From: Pseudomonas oryzihabitans
GTDB taxonomy: Bacteria > Pseudomonadota > Gammaproteobacteria > Pseudomonadales > Pseudomonadaceae
Assembly (NCBI RefSeq): GCF_001518815.1
Contig: NZ_CP013987.1
Coordinates: 3,308,501-3,372,500 of the forward strand
Length of the DNA: 64,000 nt
Direction: 5' to 3'
The stretch's first letter is position 1. Each line of letters begins with the position of its first letter. The notes below the pieces were generated by a model that made no database searches, was not told where the DNA came from, and saw only the letters and a program-made list of their open reading frames with translations. Both the position numbers and the translations under genes were made by a program. Positions 18,323 through 26,624 of this stretch are shown piece by piece.

Positions 18323-18790
18323 ATGCCCAATGCTACCTTGCTCGACATCACTCGCCACGACATCGACCTGAGCGAGCAACTGCTGGCTTTGATCGAGCAG
18401 GAATTCCAGGCCCTGAGCGAGCGTCAGCTCGAACGGCTGGAGTCGCTGCTGGACACCAAGCAGATCCTGCTCAAGCAGCTCGATCAGCATGCCCAGCAGC
18501 GTACCGCCCTGCTCCAGGCCCATGGCCTGCAGGTCGATCTGCAGGGGCTGCAGGCCTATGCGTCCAGACAGCCCGATGGCGAAGAGCTACTGGCGGCTTC
18601 CAACCAGCTCGCGCAGCTCATGGAGCAGTGCAAGATCCGCAACGTGCGTAATGGCCAGATCATCCAGGCCAATCGCTTCGTGGTCGGCAAACTGCTCAAC
18701 GTGCTGCAGGGCACTTCGGCTCCCACTTTGTACAATCGGCGCGGCAGCCAGACCGGTGGCGGTTATCAGCGCCCGCTGAGTTCGGCTTGA
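18323..18790 (+). CDS. flgN: Flagellar export chaperone FlgN
   Basis: 155 residues, mostly helical with a heptad-like pattern. LLALIEQEFQALSERQLERLESLLDTKQ near residues 15-42 is the FlgN family core (in outline). FlgN binds the hook-associated proteins FlgK and FlgL and guides them to the export gate. It follows flgM in the usual flgMN pair. The last ~25 residues are basic and low-complexity. Confidence 0.94.
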   Translation: MPNATLLDITRHDIDLSEQLLALIEQEFQALSERQLERLESLLDTKQILLKQLDQHAQQRTALLQAHGLQVDLQGLQAYASRQPDGEELLAASNQLAQLMEQCKIRNVRNGQIIQANRFVVGKLLNVLQGTSAPTLYNRRGSQTGGGYQRPLSSA

Positions 18791-18881
18791 TCACCGTCGT
18801 TTTTCCCGCACTGGCGTTTTCCGCTGTACAGATGGCCGTTAGCCATTATGCTTGCTGACCGCTGTCTACAGGAGTTCTCAG

Positions 18882-19616
18882 GTGCAAGGTGCCTCTGCTA
18901 GCCAAAACGCCCCCCAGCCACCCCAGGTGTACCGTTCCAAAGGAGAAATCCTGGCGTGCTTGCGGCCTGCGCAACAGCAGCACATCCCGCTGCGGATCAC
19001 GTTCAGCCGACAGGATCAGCAATTTCAGAGTTTCGTCGTCGAGATCGACGAGACCAAGGGCCTGATCGCCCTGGACGAATTCATTCCGCGCGAGGCGGAG
19101 CGACTGCTCGAGCAGGGTAGGCCCTTTCGCGTGGACAGCTTTCATGAAGGCATTCGGGTGACCTGGCAGATCGATCGCCCCGTGCAATTCAGCGAGCTCG
19201 ACGGCAACCGCTGCTACTGGGTCGAGCTGCCCAGCGAACTGACCTACCACCAGCGGCGCAATGCCTATCGGGTCAAGCTGCTCCTGACCCAGCCAGCCAC
19301 GGCAGAACTGAGTCAGATAGACAGCCAAGTACAGCTACGTGGCCAGTTGATCGACCTGTCAGCTACCGGCTGCAAGCTGCGTTTTCATGGCAACGTCACC
19401 CACCTGCTGCAACCGGGGCAACTGGTACAGAGCTTTACCGCCGAGCTGCCCATCGGAGCCATCAACACCCCGATAAACATTCGCCACGTGGCGTGCACGG
19501 AGCGCATGGAACACAGCGAGGTCGGCGTCAGCTTCCACAATCTGGGCGGCGCCGCTCAACGCCAGATCGAACGCCTCGTCTACCAGCTGCAGCGAGAAAA
19601 CCGCCGGTTCGAATGA
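18882..19616 (+). CDS. flgZ: YcgR-family PilZ flagellar brake protein FlgZ
   Basis: 244 residues from the GTG at 18882, chosen because AGGAG lies seven bases upstream. A TTG ten codons earlier is less likely. The N-terminal YcgR domain (about residues 15-115) is followed by a PilZ domain with the c-di-GMP-binding elements RRNAYR (RxxxR) and DLSATG ([D/N]xSxxG). By analogy with YcgR/FlgZ it lowers motility when c-di-GMP is high. It follows flgMN, the same position as in other Pseudomonas. Confidence 0.93.
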   Translation: MQGASASQNAPQPPQVYRSKGEILACLRPAQQQHIPLRITFSRQDQQFQSFVVEIDETKGLIALDEFIPREAERLLEQGRPFRVDSFHEGIRVTWQIDRPVQFSELDGNRCYWVELPSELTYHQRRNAYRVKLLLTQPATAELSQIDSQVQLRGQLIDLSATGCKLRFHGNVTHLLQPGQLVQSFTAELPIGAINTPINIRHVACTERMEHSEVGVSFHNLGGAAQRQIERLVYQLQRENRRFE

Positions 19617-19658
19617 CCAGCCGGGCGCCCACGACTGCTGGACGCCCTCCCCCACCTC

Positions 19659-21014
19659 TCAGGTCGCCTTGGGTTCAGGCGGGTTCTCCGGGAACTCGAT
19701 CTCTTCCTGCAAAGGGGCCCCCTCTTCGGCAGGCTCCTCCTCTACGACCGGCTCAGTGTGCATCTGGTCATGCACCACCTGGCTATCGACCCTTGGATCC
19801 AGCGCAGCCACCAGTGGCGAGCTGGTCGATCCCTCAGGCATGGGCACGTGGCTCAACGGCGCCTCCTCGACCAGATGCTTACCGGTAACTGCATTCGGAC
19901 GGATCCGCCAGATCAAAATTCCGCCGCAGAGGACGACGAAGGCATAGAGCATGTTGGGTCCGACCAGATTCATCAGGCCGCCCACCAACAGTGGCCCGAT
20001 ACAGGCACCGACGCCGAAGGTCACCAGCAGCATGGCGCTCAGGGAAACCCGCCGCTCACCTTCGATGTGATCGTTGGAGAGCGCTACCGCCAGGGGATAG
20101 AGCACGAATTGCAGCAGACTGACGATAAGGCCCAGAGGTAGCAGCACTATCGGCGGCACCTTAGGCAGTACGGCCAATGGCAAGGCCGCGATGGTCAGGG
20201 CGATAGCGATACCTCGAATCAGCCAGCTGCGATCATGACGATCCGACAGCCAACCGATCGGCCACTGAGCGATCAGACCGGCGAAGATGCAGCACGCCAT
20301 GAACAGACCGATGCGTTCGGTAGGCAGTCCCTGGGCGCTGGCATAGAGCGGGGCCAGGCCATAGAAGGAGCCGATCACCAATCCGGCTACCAGGGTGGTG
20401 GTCAGGGACTGCGGAATTCGCTGGATGAAGAAGGTTGGTTCCAGCGGCGCCGGCTTGAGCGGTGCCGGGTGGATCTTGCCGGTGACCGCCACCGGCACCA
20501 GACAGAGCGCATAGCAGATGGCGACCAGCATCAGCTTGTCGACGCCGAGATCGGGCGAGACCACCAGTACCACCTGCCCCAGCGCCAAGCCGAGATAGGA
20601 AGCTGTCATGTAGCCGGAAAAAACTTTGCCCCGCTCGCCGGGCCCGGCCTGCTCATTGAGCCAGCTCTCCAGCACCATGTACTGGCACATCATGCCCATG
20701 CCGATGAGCACCCTCAGCGCCAGCCACACCGGTAGCCAGGGTAGTAGTCCGATGCCCAGCACCGCGGCGCCGACGACACCGGCGCAGGTCACATAGGCCC
20801 GGATATGGCCGACCTTGGCGATCAGCCGGTGCCCGAGCTTGCCACCTATCACCAGCCCCGCGTAATAGGCGGCGGTCAAAGCGCCTACCCAAAGCCCTTG
20901 GACCTGATCGGCGGCCAGTCGCAGCCCCAGATAGGTACTCAGCAGACCGGTCCCGATCAACATCAACAGCGTCGCGAAATAGAGCCCGCGAAACGCCGAC
21001 AGCACACGCACCAT
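19659..21014 (-). CDS. MFS transporter (YcaD-like)
   Basis: 451 residues with about 12 hydrophobic segments and a long acidic, proline-rich cytoplasmic tail (residues ~395-451). The N-terminal half has GLVIGGKLGHRLIAKVG, a form of the MFS inter-loop 2-3 motif, and ESWLNEQAGPGERGKVFSGY near TM4-5. That latter pattern is frequent in the YcaD subgroup. The substrate is unknown. It faces flgZ convergently with a 42-base gap and lies outside the flagellar units. The acidic tail is unlike most family members and may be lineage-specific. Confidence 0.85.
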   Translation of the reverse strand: MVRVLSAFRGLYFATLLMLIGTGLLSTYLGLRLAADQVQGLWVGALTAAYYAGLVIGGKLGHRLIAKVGHIRAYVTCAGVVGAAVLGIGLLPWLPVWLALRVLIGMGMMCQYMVLESWLNEQAGPGERGKVFSGYMTASYLGLALGQVVLVVSPDLGVDKLMLVAICYALCLVPVAVTGKIHPAPLKPAPLEPTFFIQRIPQSLTTTLVAGLVIGSFYGLAPLYASAQGLPTERIGLFMACCIFAGLIAQWPIGWLSDRHDRSWLIRGIAIALTIAALPLAVLPKVPPIVLLPLGLIVSLLQFVLYPLAVALSNDHIEGERRVSLSAMLLVTFGVGACIGPLLVGGLMNLVGPNMLYAFVVLCGGILIWRIRPNAVTGKHLVEEAPLSHVPMPEGSTSSPLVAALDPRVDSQVVHDQMHTEPVVEEEPAEEGAPLQEEIEFPENPPEPKAT

Positions 21015-21058
21015 TGCCTACTCCATCGTCTCTTGCACATCAGGCAAGCGCGACGGGA

Positions 21059-21907
21059 TCAGCTTCGTCGTTGCGCTGCCAGCTGGGTATCCGCGCCCAG
21101 GCGTGGGTTGTAGTGGCCTGCACAGGCCTTCATCAGTACCTGCAGCACCGACAGATTACCTCTGACGCTGCTGATCTTGGTGGGTACCTCGCCCTTCGGA
21201 TAGCGCCGCACGGTAGGGAGTTCCACGCAGCGATAACCCAATTTGGGTACCCGATAGGAAAGATAGGCCAACAACTCGTAGGTGCTGAACTCATCGCGGA
21301 ACGGCGCGACACGCGGATCCAGCAGCATGGCCCGGCTGTAGGCGCGGAATCCCTGAGTGGTATCGGTCCAGTGGAAGCCGGACGCCAGGCTCAGCATGGG
21401 CGCGTGGATGAAGCGGATGGCGAAGTCGCGGGACTTGGGCGTGTTCTCGGCCACGCCACCGGCCAGAAAGCGCGAAGCCTGGACGAAGTCGTAGCCCTGC
21501 TCGATGGCCTCGATGAAGCGCGGGATGGCATCGGGATCATCCTTGTCGTTGCCGTCGATGGTCACGATGCCGGTATAACCCTCATCGAGCACGAAGGCAT
21601 AGGCGCAGCGCAGCTGGGCGCTGAGCTTGCCTGGCGCGGTCTTGACCAGCAGCCCGCGGACGCCCAGTTCCTGCAACCGTTGCGGCTCCAGCGAGCCATC
21701 GGTGCTGCCACCGTCGACGATGATGACATCGGCGATGTCGGCGATCTTCACCGCCGCCATGCGCCGCAGGAGATTGAGGATCCGCTCGCCTTCGTTGATG
21801 ACCGGAATCACCACGCAATGCGGACGGCTGCGACCATTCCAGAAGGTCGTCGAATAGCTGGGTACCTGCCAGAGGGCACGCTCGGTGGCGGGAATTGCAG
21901 TAGTCAT
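21059..21907 (-). CDS. GT2-family glycosyltransferase
   Basis: 282 residues. The GT-A fold is shown by VVIPVINEGERI near residue 35, VDGGSTDGS, TIDGNDKDDP (DxD-like metal site) and TTQGFRAYSR. There is no obvious C-terminal membrane anchor, so it resembles soluble dolichol-phosphate-mannose synthase-like enzymes. The start at 21907 has GGAGG immediately upstream; a longer reading frame to 21952 lacks this. It is the last gene of the seven-gene cluster and lies 13 bases after the SMR-like gene. A role in loading a sugar onto polyprenyl phosphate is inferred. Confidence 0.85.
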   Translation of the reverse strand: MTTAIPATERALWQVPSYSTTFWNGRSRPHCVVIPVINEGERILNLLRRMAAVKIADIADVIIVDGGSTDGSLEPQRLQELGVRGLLVKTAPGKLSAQLRCAYAFVLDEGYTGIVTIDGNDKDDPDAIPRFIEAIEQGYDFVQASRFLAGGVAENTPKSRDFAIRFIHAPMLSLASGFHWTDTTQGFRAYSRAMLLDPRVAPFRDEFSTYELLAYLSYRVPKLGYRCVELPTVRRYPKGEVPTKISSVRGNLSVLQVLMKACAGHYNPRLGADTQLAAQRRS

Positions 21908-21920
21908 AGGTCCTCCAGAT

Positions 21921-22277
21921 TCAACCGACACGGGCCGTGATGAGGGCGACACCGGCGATGATCAGGACGATGCCTGCCGCCGTGGTCCAGGGAAAGGCTT
22001 CGCGAAAGATCACCACCGACAGCAGGGCGACGCTGGCGATGGCCCCGGCGGTGAGTACCGGGTGCGCCACGTTCAGCGGCAGCTTGGCCAGCGCGGCGGC
22101 GTACAGCAGGAAAGCCAGCCCATACATGAAGAGGCCAAGCCAGAACGGCCAGTTGGCCAGGGCGCCCATGGGATCGCTCAGGCTGGGAAAACGCCGCGGC
22201 GGCAGCATGGCGAGCTTTACCAGCACGCTCGCCGAAGCATTGGAGGCGATGCCCAGGATCAGGATCAGCCACTTCAT
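21921..22277 (-). CDS. Small multidrug resistance (SMR)/EamA-like membrane protein
   Basis: 118 residues with four hydrophobic helices (starting at about residues 2, 45, 70 and 95). The pattern ALAKLPLNVAHPVLTAGAIASVAL and the closing helix (AAGIVLIIAGVALITA) resemble EmrE-type and ArnE/ArnF proteins. The clear multidrug glutamate of EmrE is not in the expected first-helix position. In this setting a flippase or partner for an undecaprenyl-phosphate-linked sugar is more likely than drug export (inference). It overlaps the upstream gene by four bases (ATGA). Confidence 0.8.
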   Translation of the reverse strand: MKWLILILGIASNASASVLVKLAMLPPRRFPSLSDPMGALANWPFWLGLFMYGLAFLLYAAALAKLPLNVAHPVLTAGAIASVALLSVVIFREAFPWTTAAGIVLIIAGVALITARVG

Positions 22278-23107
22278 GCCGCGACCTCCGGCAGATCACG
22301 ATAAGCCCGGATCGCCGTCTGGACACCACGCTCCAGCGCCGCCAGGTTGGAGCCCTGCTTCGCCGGCAGCATCTCGATGCTGACCACCTGCTCCGGCAGA
22401 CGCCGGGTCAGGGCGAAGGCGATACCTTCGTGGTTGGTGCCGCCCTCCCCCAGGGTCACCAGATCCGGCTCGCTCGCGTGGACATGGCCGATCAGCTCGG
22501 CATGCTCTTCGAGCACGCGCGCGGCATCTTCCTCGTTGATGGTCAGGGCACCGGTATCGAGTTGCATGAGGATCGCCGGGTGGTCCACCGCCCGCACAAC
22601 GGCGGCCGTGGAATCACTGTCGATCATGAAATTGGCGCCATAGCGCGGCGGATTCGGCTCCAGGCAGATCTGGACGCTACGGGCCGCAGCCACATCGCCC
22701 AGACGACGGAAGAAGTCACGCGCCTGTGCCAGAGCCTCCTCGTCGCTCAGTCCGGTGCGATCCCGGTTGCGTGGCGAACCGAACACCAGACGCGTCGCCC
22801 CCAGGCCTTCGGCGACCCGGCAGACGCCCTCCAGCTGGGCCAGCAGCGCACGCTGGACGTCGTCGCTACCAAAGACGTTGAGTCCCGTGGTGCCGAACAA
22901 CAGCGCCTGCATGCCGGTGATCTCGATACCCCGGGCCTGCCATTCCTGGCGTACCCGCTGGATGTCCTGGGCGGTCGCCGTCTTGGGATCGGCGAAATAC
23001 TTGCCGGGGGCGATATCGATGGAGTCCACCCGGTGCTGCTGCAGGATCTCGGCGACCATGGCGTCGTCGGCAGGATCCCAGGCGATATTGGAAATGGCGA
23101 TGCGCAT
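22274..23107 (-). CDS. Xylose isomerase-like TIM-barrel sugar epimerase/isomerase
   Basis: 277 residues. The AP-endonuclease-2/xylose isomerase TIM-barrel fold is suggested by ICLEPNPP near residue 145 (metal-binding glutamate), QLDTGALTI near 183, HVHASEPDL near 208 (histidines) and VSIEML near 243 (second glutamate). These spacings fit IolE/DTE-type epimerases. The start is the ATG at 23107, which overlaps the upstream stop by one base (TGATG). Next to sugar-activation and transfer genes, it probably changes the configuration of a sugar or sugar acid; the substrate is unknown. Confidence 0.85.
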   Translation of the reverse strand: MRIAISNIAWDPADDAMVAEILQQHRVDSIDIAPGKYFADPKTATAQDIQRVRQEWQARGIEITGMQALLFGTTGLNVFGSDDVQRALLAQLEGVCRVAEGLGATRLVFGSPRNRDRTGLSDEEALAQARDFFRRLGDVAAARSVQICLEPNPPRYGANFMIDSDSTAAVVRAVDHPAILMQLDTGALTINEEDAARVLEEHAELIGHVHASEPDLVTLGEGGTNHEGIAFALTRRLPEQVVSIEMLPAKQGSNLAALERGVQTAIRAYRDLPEVAA

Positions 23108-23895
23108 CACTGACCCTCCGCCTTGATGACCGGAGGTTCCGATTGCGCATAGGCTCGTACCGCGAGCAAGGTGTCGCGCGCGCTGTACTGATAGCCATCC
23201 CGGCCGCCGAAGACTTCGGCGTGCACACTGCGGAAATCGTAGCGCGCGGGCGTGCCCTCCAGCGTATTGCCGAAGTCGCGGCCGAAGCCCTGGCTGGCGA
23301 TGTCCGCCACGCTGATGGGCTCGGCGGTCAGGTGCACCAGCTCCAGGCCGGCTGCCTGGGCGGTCTGGATGTCATAACCGAGATTGACCATCGGATAGAA
23401 CTGGAAGACCCCACGGCTTTCCACCGCGTGCAGGTTGTTGTCGTTGAGCAGGTCGTAGATCACGTTCTTGCGCAGCCCCGGGCCGACCAGGCCGGGCAGG
23501 CGGACGATCAGCGCCTTGGGAAAATGCTCGCGGACGAATTGCTCCAGGCGATAGCGATTGGCGCCATAGGCGTGGAGTCCTTCTTCGTCCACCACGGTGG
23601 TTTCATCCACCCCGAGCGGCTGCTTGAAGACATCCACGGTGCTGATCAGCACGAAGGAATCGCACTGGATCCGTGACAGATGACCGATCAGCCCCTCGAT
23701 CTTCTGCCGATCCGCCTCAGGATCGCGATTGGCGATCCACTTCTGCGCCGGGGCACCGGCACAGATCACCTGCCCATAGGGCTGATCGCCAATCTGCTCA
23801 ATGTTGGTCGAGCGAAACAGCGCACCGAAGGCCTTCTGCTTGAGCAGTGTCGACCCCACGAAGCCGCTGTACCCTATCAATGCATCGGTCTTCAT
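23107..23895 (-). CDS. Atypical NAD(P)-dependent sugar epimerase/dehydratase (SDR)
   Basis: 262 residues from the ATG at 23895. ALIGYSGFVGSTLL at residues 5-18 is a GxxGxxG dinucleotide-binding loop. ISTVDVF near residue 97 carries the SDR serine. The expected catalytic YxxxK appears as YGANR, with arginine in place of lysine. HLTAEPISVADIA near 195-207 matches extended SDRs. The frame is open to 24231, but the upstream part is antisense-like and lacks this fold. The lysine-to-arginine change suggests either a divergent active site or a non-redox role. Confidence 0.82.
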   Translation of the reverse strand: MKTDALIGYSGFVGSTLLKQKAFGALFRSTNIEQIGDQPYGQVICAGAPAQKWIANRDPEADRQKIEGLIGHLSRIQCDSFVLISTVDVFKQPLGVDETTVVDEEGLHAYGANRYRLEQFVREHFPKALIVRLPGLVGPGLRKNVIYDLLNDNNLHAVESRGVFQFYPMVNLGYDIQTAQAAGLELVHLTAEPISVADIASQGFGRDFGNTLEGTPARYDFRSVHAEVFGGRDGYQYSARDTLLAVRAYAQSEPPVIKAEGQ

Positions 23896-23900
23896 GTTGC

Positions 23901-25532
23901 TCACCCCTTGGTCTTGAATCTCAGGCAATAATCCGGCTGGCACTCCTCGACGGGATAACGCTCGTCCAGGTAGGCCTTGAGCCGTGGAAACTTGTCGTGC
24001 ATGGAAAGGTTGTTCAGGTTGAACGACCAGAAGGTCGTGGAATACACCACGGCTGGCGGATCGGCGTGTTGCAGGTCGCTGATCAGGTCCGCTTCGTAGG
24101 GCGGCGTGGCATAGACGGGATAGATGTACTTGGTGCAGGCCGGCAGGTCGGTGACGCCATTGATGACCCCGTTGTTGGCCAGGTCGAAGACGCAGTGGGC
24201 GCCGCTTTCCAGCAGACGGCGCGAAGCCCATTGCACCCCGGGCGTCGCCAGCGCGGCGTCATCCGGCAAGGCAGCCAGTTCCGGCACCCAGGCGAGTCCC
24301 TGGGCCCACACCCGCTCGACCGGCGACTTGTAGAGGTTGAACCCGGCCAGCAGCACCAGCAGCGCTGCCAGCGCCGGCAGCAGCAGCCGACGGCTGAACG
24401 CCAGCAGCGCACCCGCCAGCAGCACCGCGAAGAACGGCGAGGGATTGAGCCCGACCAGGCCGAGCAATACGGCGGCGGCAACAGCGACCGCTGCTGCCCG
24501 GGGATGCGCTGAGAGATCCCAGCCGCCGTTGCGGGCCAGGCGGTGACGCCGGGCGGCATATAGCAGGCTCAGCAAGGGCACCCAGAAACCCATCTGGATG
24601 TGCTGGAAGTCCGCCCGATTGACCCCGATCTTGAAAAAGATGGCGAGCAGCACGGCCAGGGCCCCGATCAGTGGCAGGTCCTCGCTCCAGCGCCACGGCC
24701 AGGGCAGGCAGCGGATCAGCGCAAAGCCTGCCAGGGCCGTAGGCACCGCCAGCAGCAGACTCAGGGCGAGCGGCCTCGCAGTGAGGCCGTAGCCCCACTG
24801 GGAAGAGGTTTCCAGCAGGAAGGTCAGGTTCTTGACGTAGTCGGTCAGCGCGAAGAAATCGGTACCAAAGCCAAGCCAGGCAACGGTCGCCGCGAACGTC
24901 AGGATCGATAGCAGATGCCGCCGTTGCAGCAACAAGGCGAGTACTACCGCCGAGCCGATCGCCAGGACGCCGGCGATGCCACGGTCATAGGACCAGAACA
25001 CATTGAAGCCTGCCGCCAGCCCCAACAGGACCTCGCAGATCAGGCGCTGCGGTGTGCTCGTCACCTTGCGGTGCAGGCAGAACAGGAACAGCGACAGCAG
25101 CAGGAAGAGATCGCGATAGCCCACGACCTGGGTCGCCAGGGCGCCGACGGCGACCAGCAGGATCAGCCGGGCACGGCCCCTGGGTAGCGGGCACAGCAGC
25201 ACCGCCGTTCCCCATAGCAGCAGCGCCGCTCCGGTATTGCACAGCCCATAGAGGATCTGGGTCACCAGGAAGGTGTGTTGGGCACCGAACCAGCTTTGCG
25301 CCAGCCATACCGGGATGAAGTCCAGGCCACCGTGGATGGTGAAGGCGTGGGCGCCCGGCTGGCTGTGCAGCAGGGTCGGCAGGGTGGCGAAATACTCCCC
25401 CTGGTGGAAGGGATCGAGAATGACGCCCTTGCCGAACAGAAAGAAGTTGATGACGGAAAAGATCAGAACACTGATGAAGCCGGCGACGCCGGACACCCCC
25501 CTGGGTGACGCTTCAGTGGAAGGGTTCAGCAT
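23901..25532 (-). CDS. Multi-pass membrane protein, possible GT-C-type glycosyltransferase
   Basis: 543 residues with roughly ten hydrophobic helices. The N-terminal loop (FLFGKGVILDPFHQGEYF) contains an acidic/histidine pair like the first periplasmic loop of GT-C glycosyltransferases, and the C terminus is a soluble periplasmic-type domain with several cysteines. The start at 25532 has GGAG seven bases upstream and overlaps the DAO gene by 20 bases. A longer frame to 25574 is unlikely. I did not recognise a named family. Together with the GT2 enzymes it may transfer a lipid-linked sugar on the periplasmic side (inference). Confidence 0.75.
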   Translation of the reverse strand: MLNPSTEASPRGVSGVAGFISVLIFSVINFFLFGKGVILDPFHQGEYFATLPTLLHSQPGAHAFTIHGGLDFIPVWLAQSWFGAQHTFLVTQILYGLCNTGAALLLWGTAVLLCPLPRGRARLILLVAVGALATQVVGYRDLFLLLSLFLFCLHRKVTSTPQRLICEVLLGLAAGFNVFWSYDRGIAGVLAIGSAVVLALLLQRRHLLSILTFAATVAWLGFGTDFFALTDYVKNLTFLLETSSQWGYGLTARPLALSLLLAVPTALAGFALIRCLPWPWRWSEDLPLIGALAVLLAIFFKIGVNRADFQHIQMGFWVPLLSLLYAARRHRLARNGGWDLSAHPRAAAVAVAAAVLLGLVGLNPSPFFAVLLAGALLAFSRRLLLPALAALLVLLAGFNLYKSPVERVWAQGLAWVPELAALPDDAALATPGVQWASRRLLESGAHCVFDLANNGVINGVTDLPACTKYIYPVYATPPYEADLISDLQHADPPAVVYSTTFWSFNLNNLSMHDKFPRLKAYLDERYPVEECQPDYCLRFKTKG

Positions 25533-26619
25533 CGAGGCGCTCCAGGGCATCGAAAATATTGTCGATCTTGCCACCCAGCATCGAATAGCAACCGGGCAAC
25601 TGGGAATGTTGCTCGAACAGGATGGGACGGCCGTCGTCTCCTTCGTTCTTCATCAGGATGGTCTTTACCTCGAACAGCGAGTCCCGGTATTCCACCCGCG
25701 CCGCGGCCGACATGTAGCGGGCCACATCACGCACCATCCAGTCCGCGCGCGAGGCACGGTCATAGTCGTCGAGCAGCGCATAGGGATCGGTGCCGTTGGC
25801 GTCTTCCCAGTTCAGGTGCGGCGTATAGCGCACGTGGGACAGGGTATGCAGTCCGCGAGCGGGAAACGGCATCATGGAAAAGAACGGACCGTCCATGACC
25901 GTCACGCCGAGATCGCGCAGCTCGGGCGGCATTTCCACCAGGGCCATCTCGGTGATCTCGTGGCGCAGGCGCGTGGTGGTACCCGGGAAATCGCCGCCGT
26001 ATTGATTGAGGCCACTGTAGGTGCAATTGAAGAGATAGCGGCAGTGCAGGTCTTCCTGCCCGCCAGCGTCGTTCACCACCTCGACGCCTAGACCACCGGT
26101 GTCGGCACGGATCGCCGTCACGCGGCTCTTGAAGCGTAGCTCGACCCCGGCGGCATCGAGTTCACGACTCACTTCGTCCGCCAATATCGCGGAATTGAAG
26201 GCATATTCCTCGGTGAGATACACCGCTTCGATCAACCTGTCGTCGAACAGCCGGGTCAATTCCTTGGGCGCCGGCTCGAGGGAGGCTTCGATGCCCTGAC
26301 AAAAACGCTCGAACTGCTTTGCCGTGACCTTGGAGTTGTTGCGCGCGATGGCATACAACTTGGTGAAATCGCGCACCACCACATCGGGGTAGTCGCGCAG
26401 GAAACGCGGCAGATTGACCCGGCTGCGAAACGCCGTGACGAAACTACGGGGATAGTGGTAACCGTTATGGACACGCGCCTGATTGTTGTAAGAGGCGCGT
26501 TTCAACAGCCCCTCTTCCCGTTCGATCAGGGTGACTTTCGCAAAGCCCCGTGTGCGCATCAGATACAGGGCGGTCATGGCCCCGTAAAAACCACCACCAA
26601 TGACGATCGCATCTCTCAT
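25513..26619 (-). CDS. FAD-dependent oxidoreductase (DAO family)
   Basis: 368 residues. The N terminus AIVIGGGFYGAMTALYL is a GxGxxG FAD-binding loop, followed by an acidic end of the second strand (TLIERE). The C-terminal LPGCYSMLGGKIDNIFDALE is the second FAD contact, as in D-amino-acid oxidase-like proteins. KTILM and HNGYHYPRS near residue 52 may line the active site. It lies five bases after the GT2 gene and overlaps the membrane-protein gene. A flavoenzyme inside a glycosylation cluster could oxidise a sugar, an amino sugar or a lipid-linked intermediate; no substrate can be assigned. Confidence 0.82.
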   Translation of the reverse strand: MRDAIVIGGGFYGAMTALYLMRTRGFAKVTLIEREEGLLKRASYNNQARVHNGYHYPRSFVTAFRSRVNLPRFLRDYPDVVVRDFTKLYAIARNNSKVTAKQFERFCQGIEASLEPAPKELTRLFDDRLIEAVYLTEEYAFNSAILADEVSRELDAAGVELRFKSRVTAIRADTGGLGVEVVNDAGGQEDLHCRYLFNCTYSGLNQYGGDFPGTTTRLRHEITEMALVEMPPELRDLGVTVMDGPFFSMMPFPARGLHTLSHVRYTPHLNWEDANGTDPYALLDDYDRASRADWMVRDVARYMSAAARVEYRDSLFEVKTILMKNEGDDGRPILFEQHSQLPGCYSMLGGKIDNIFDALERLDAEPFH

Positions 26620-26624
26620 GATCG

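Noticed and set aside
19493-19888. Arg/Pro-rich open frame across the flgZ-MFS junction
   Set aside because: It overlaps the ends of two clear genes and has no ribosome-binding site.
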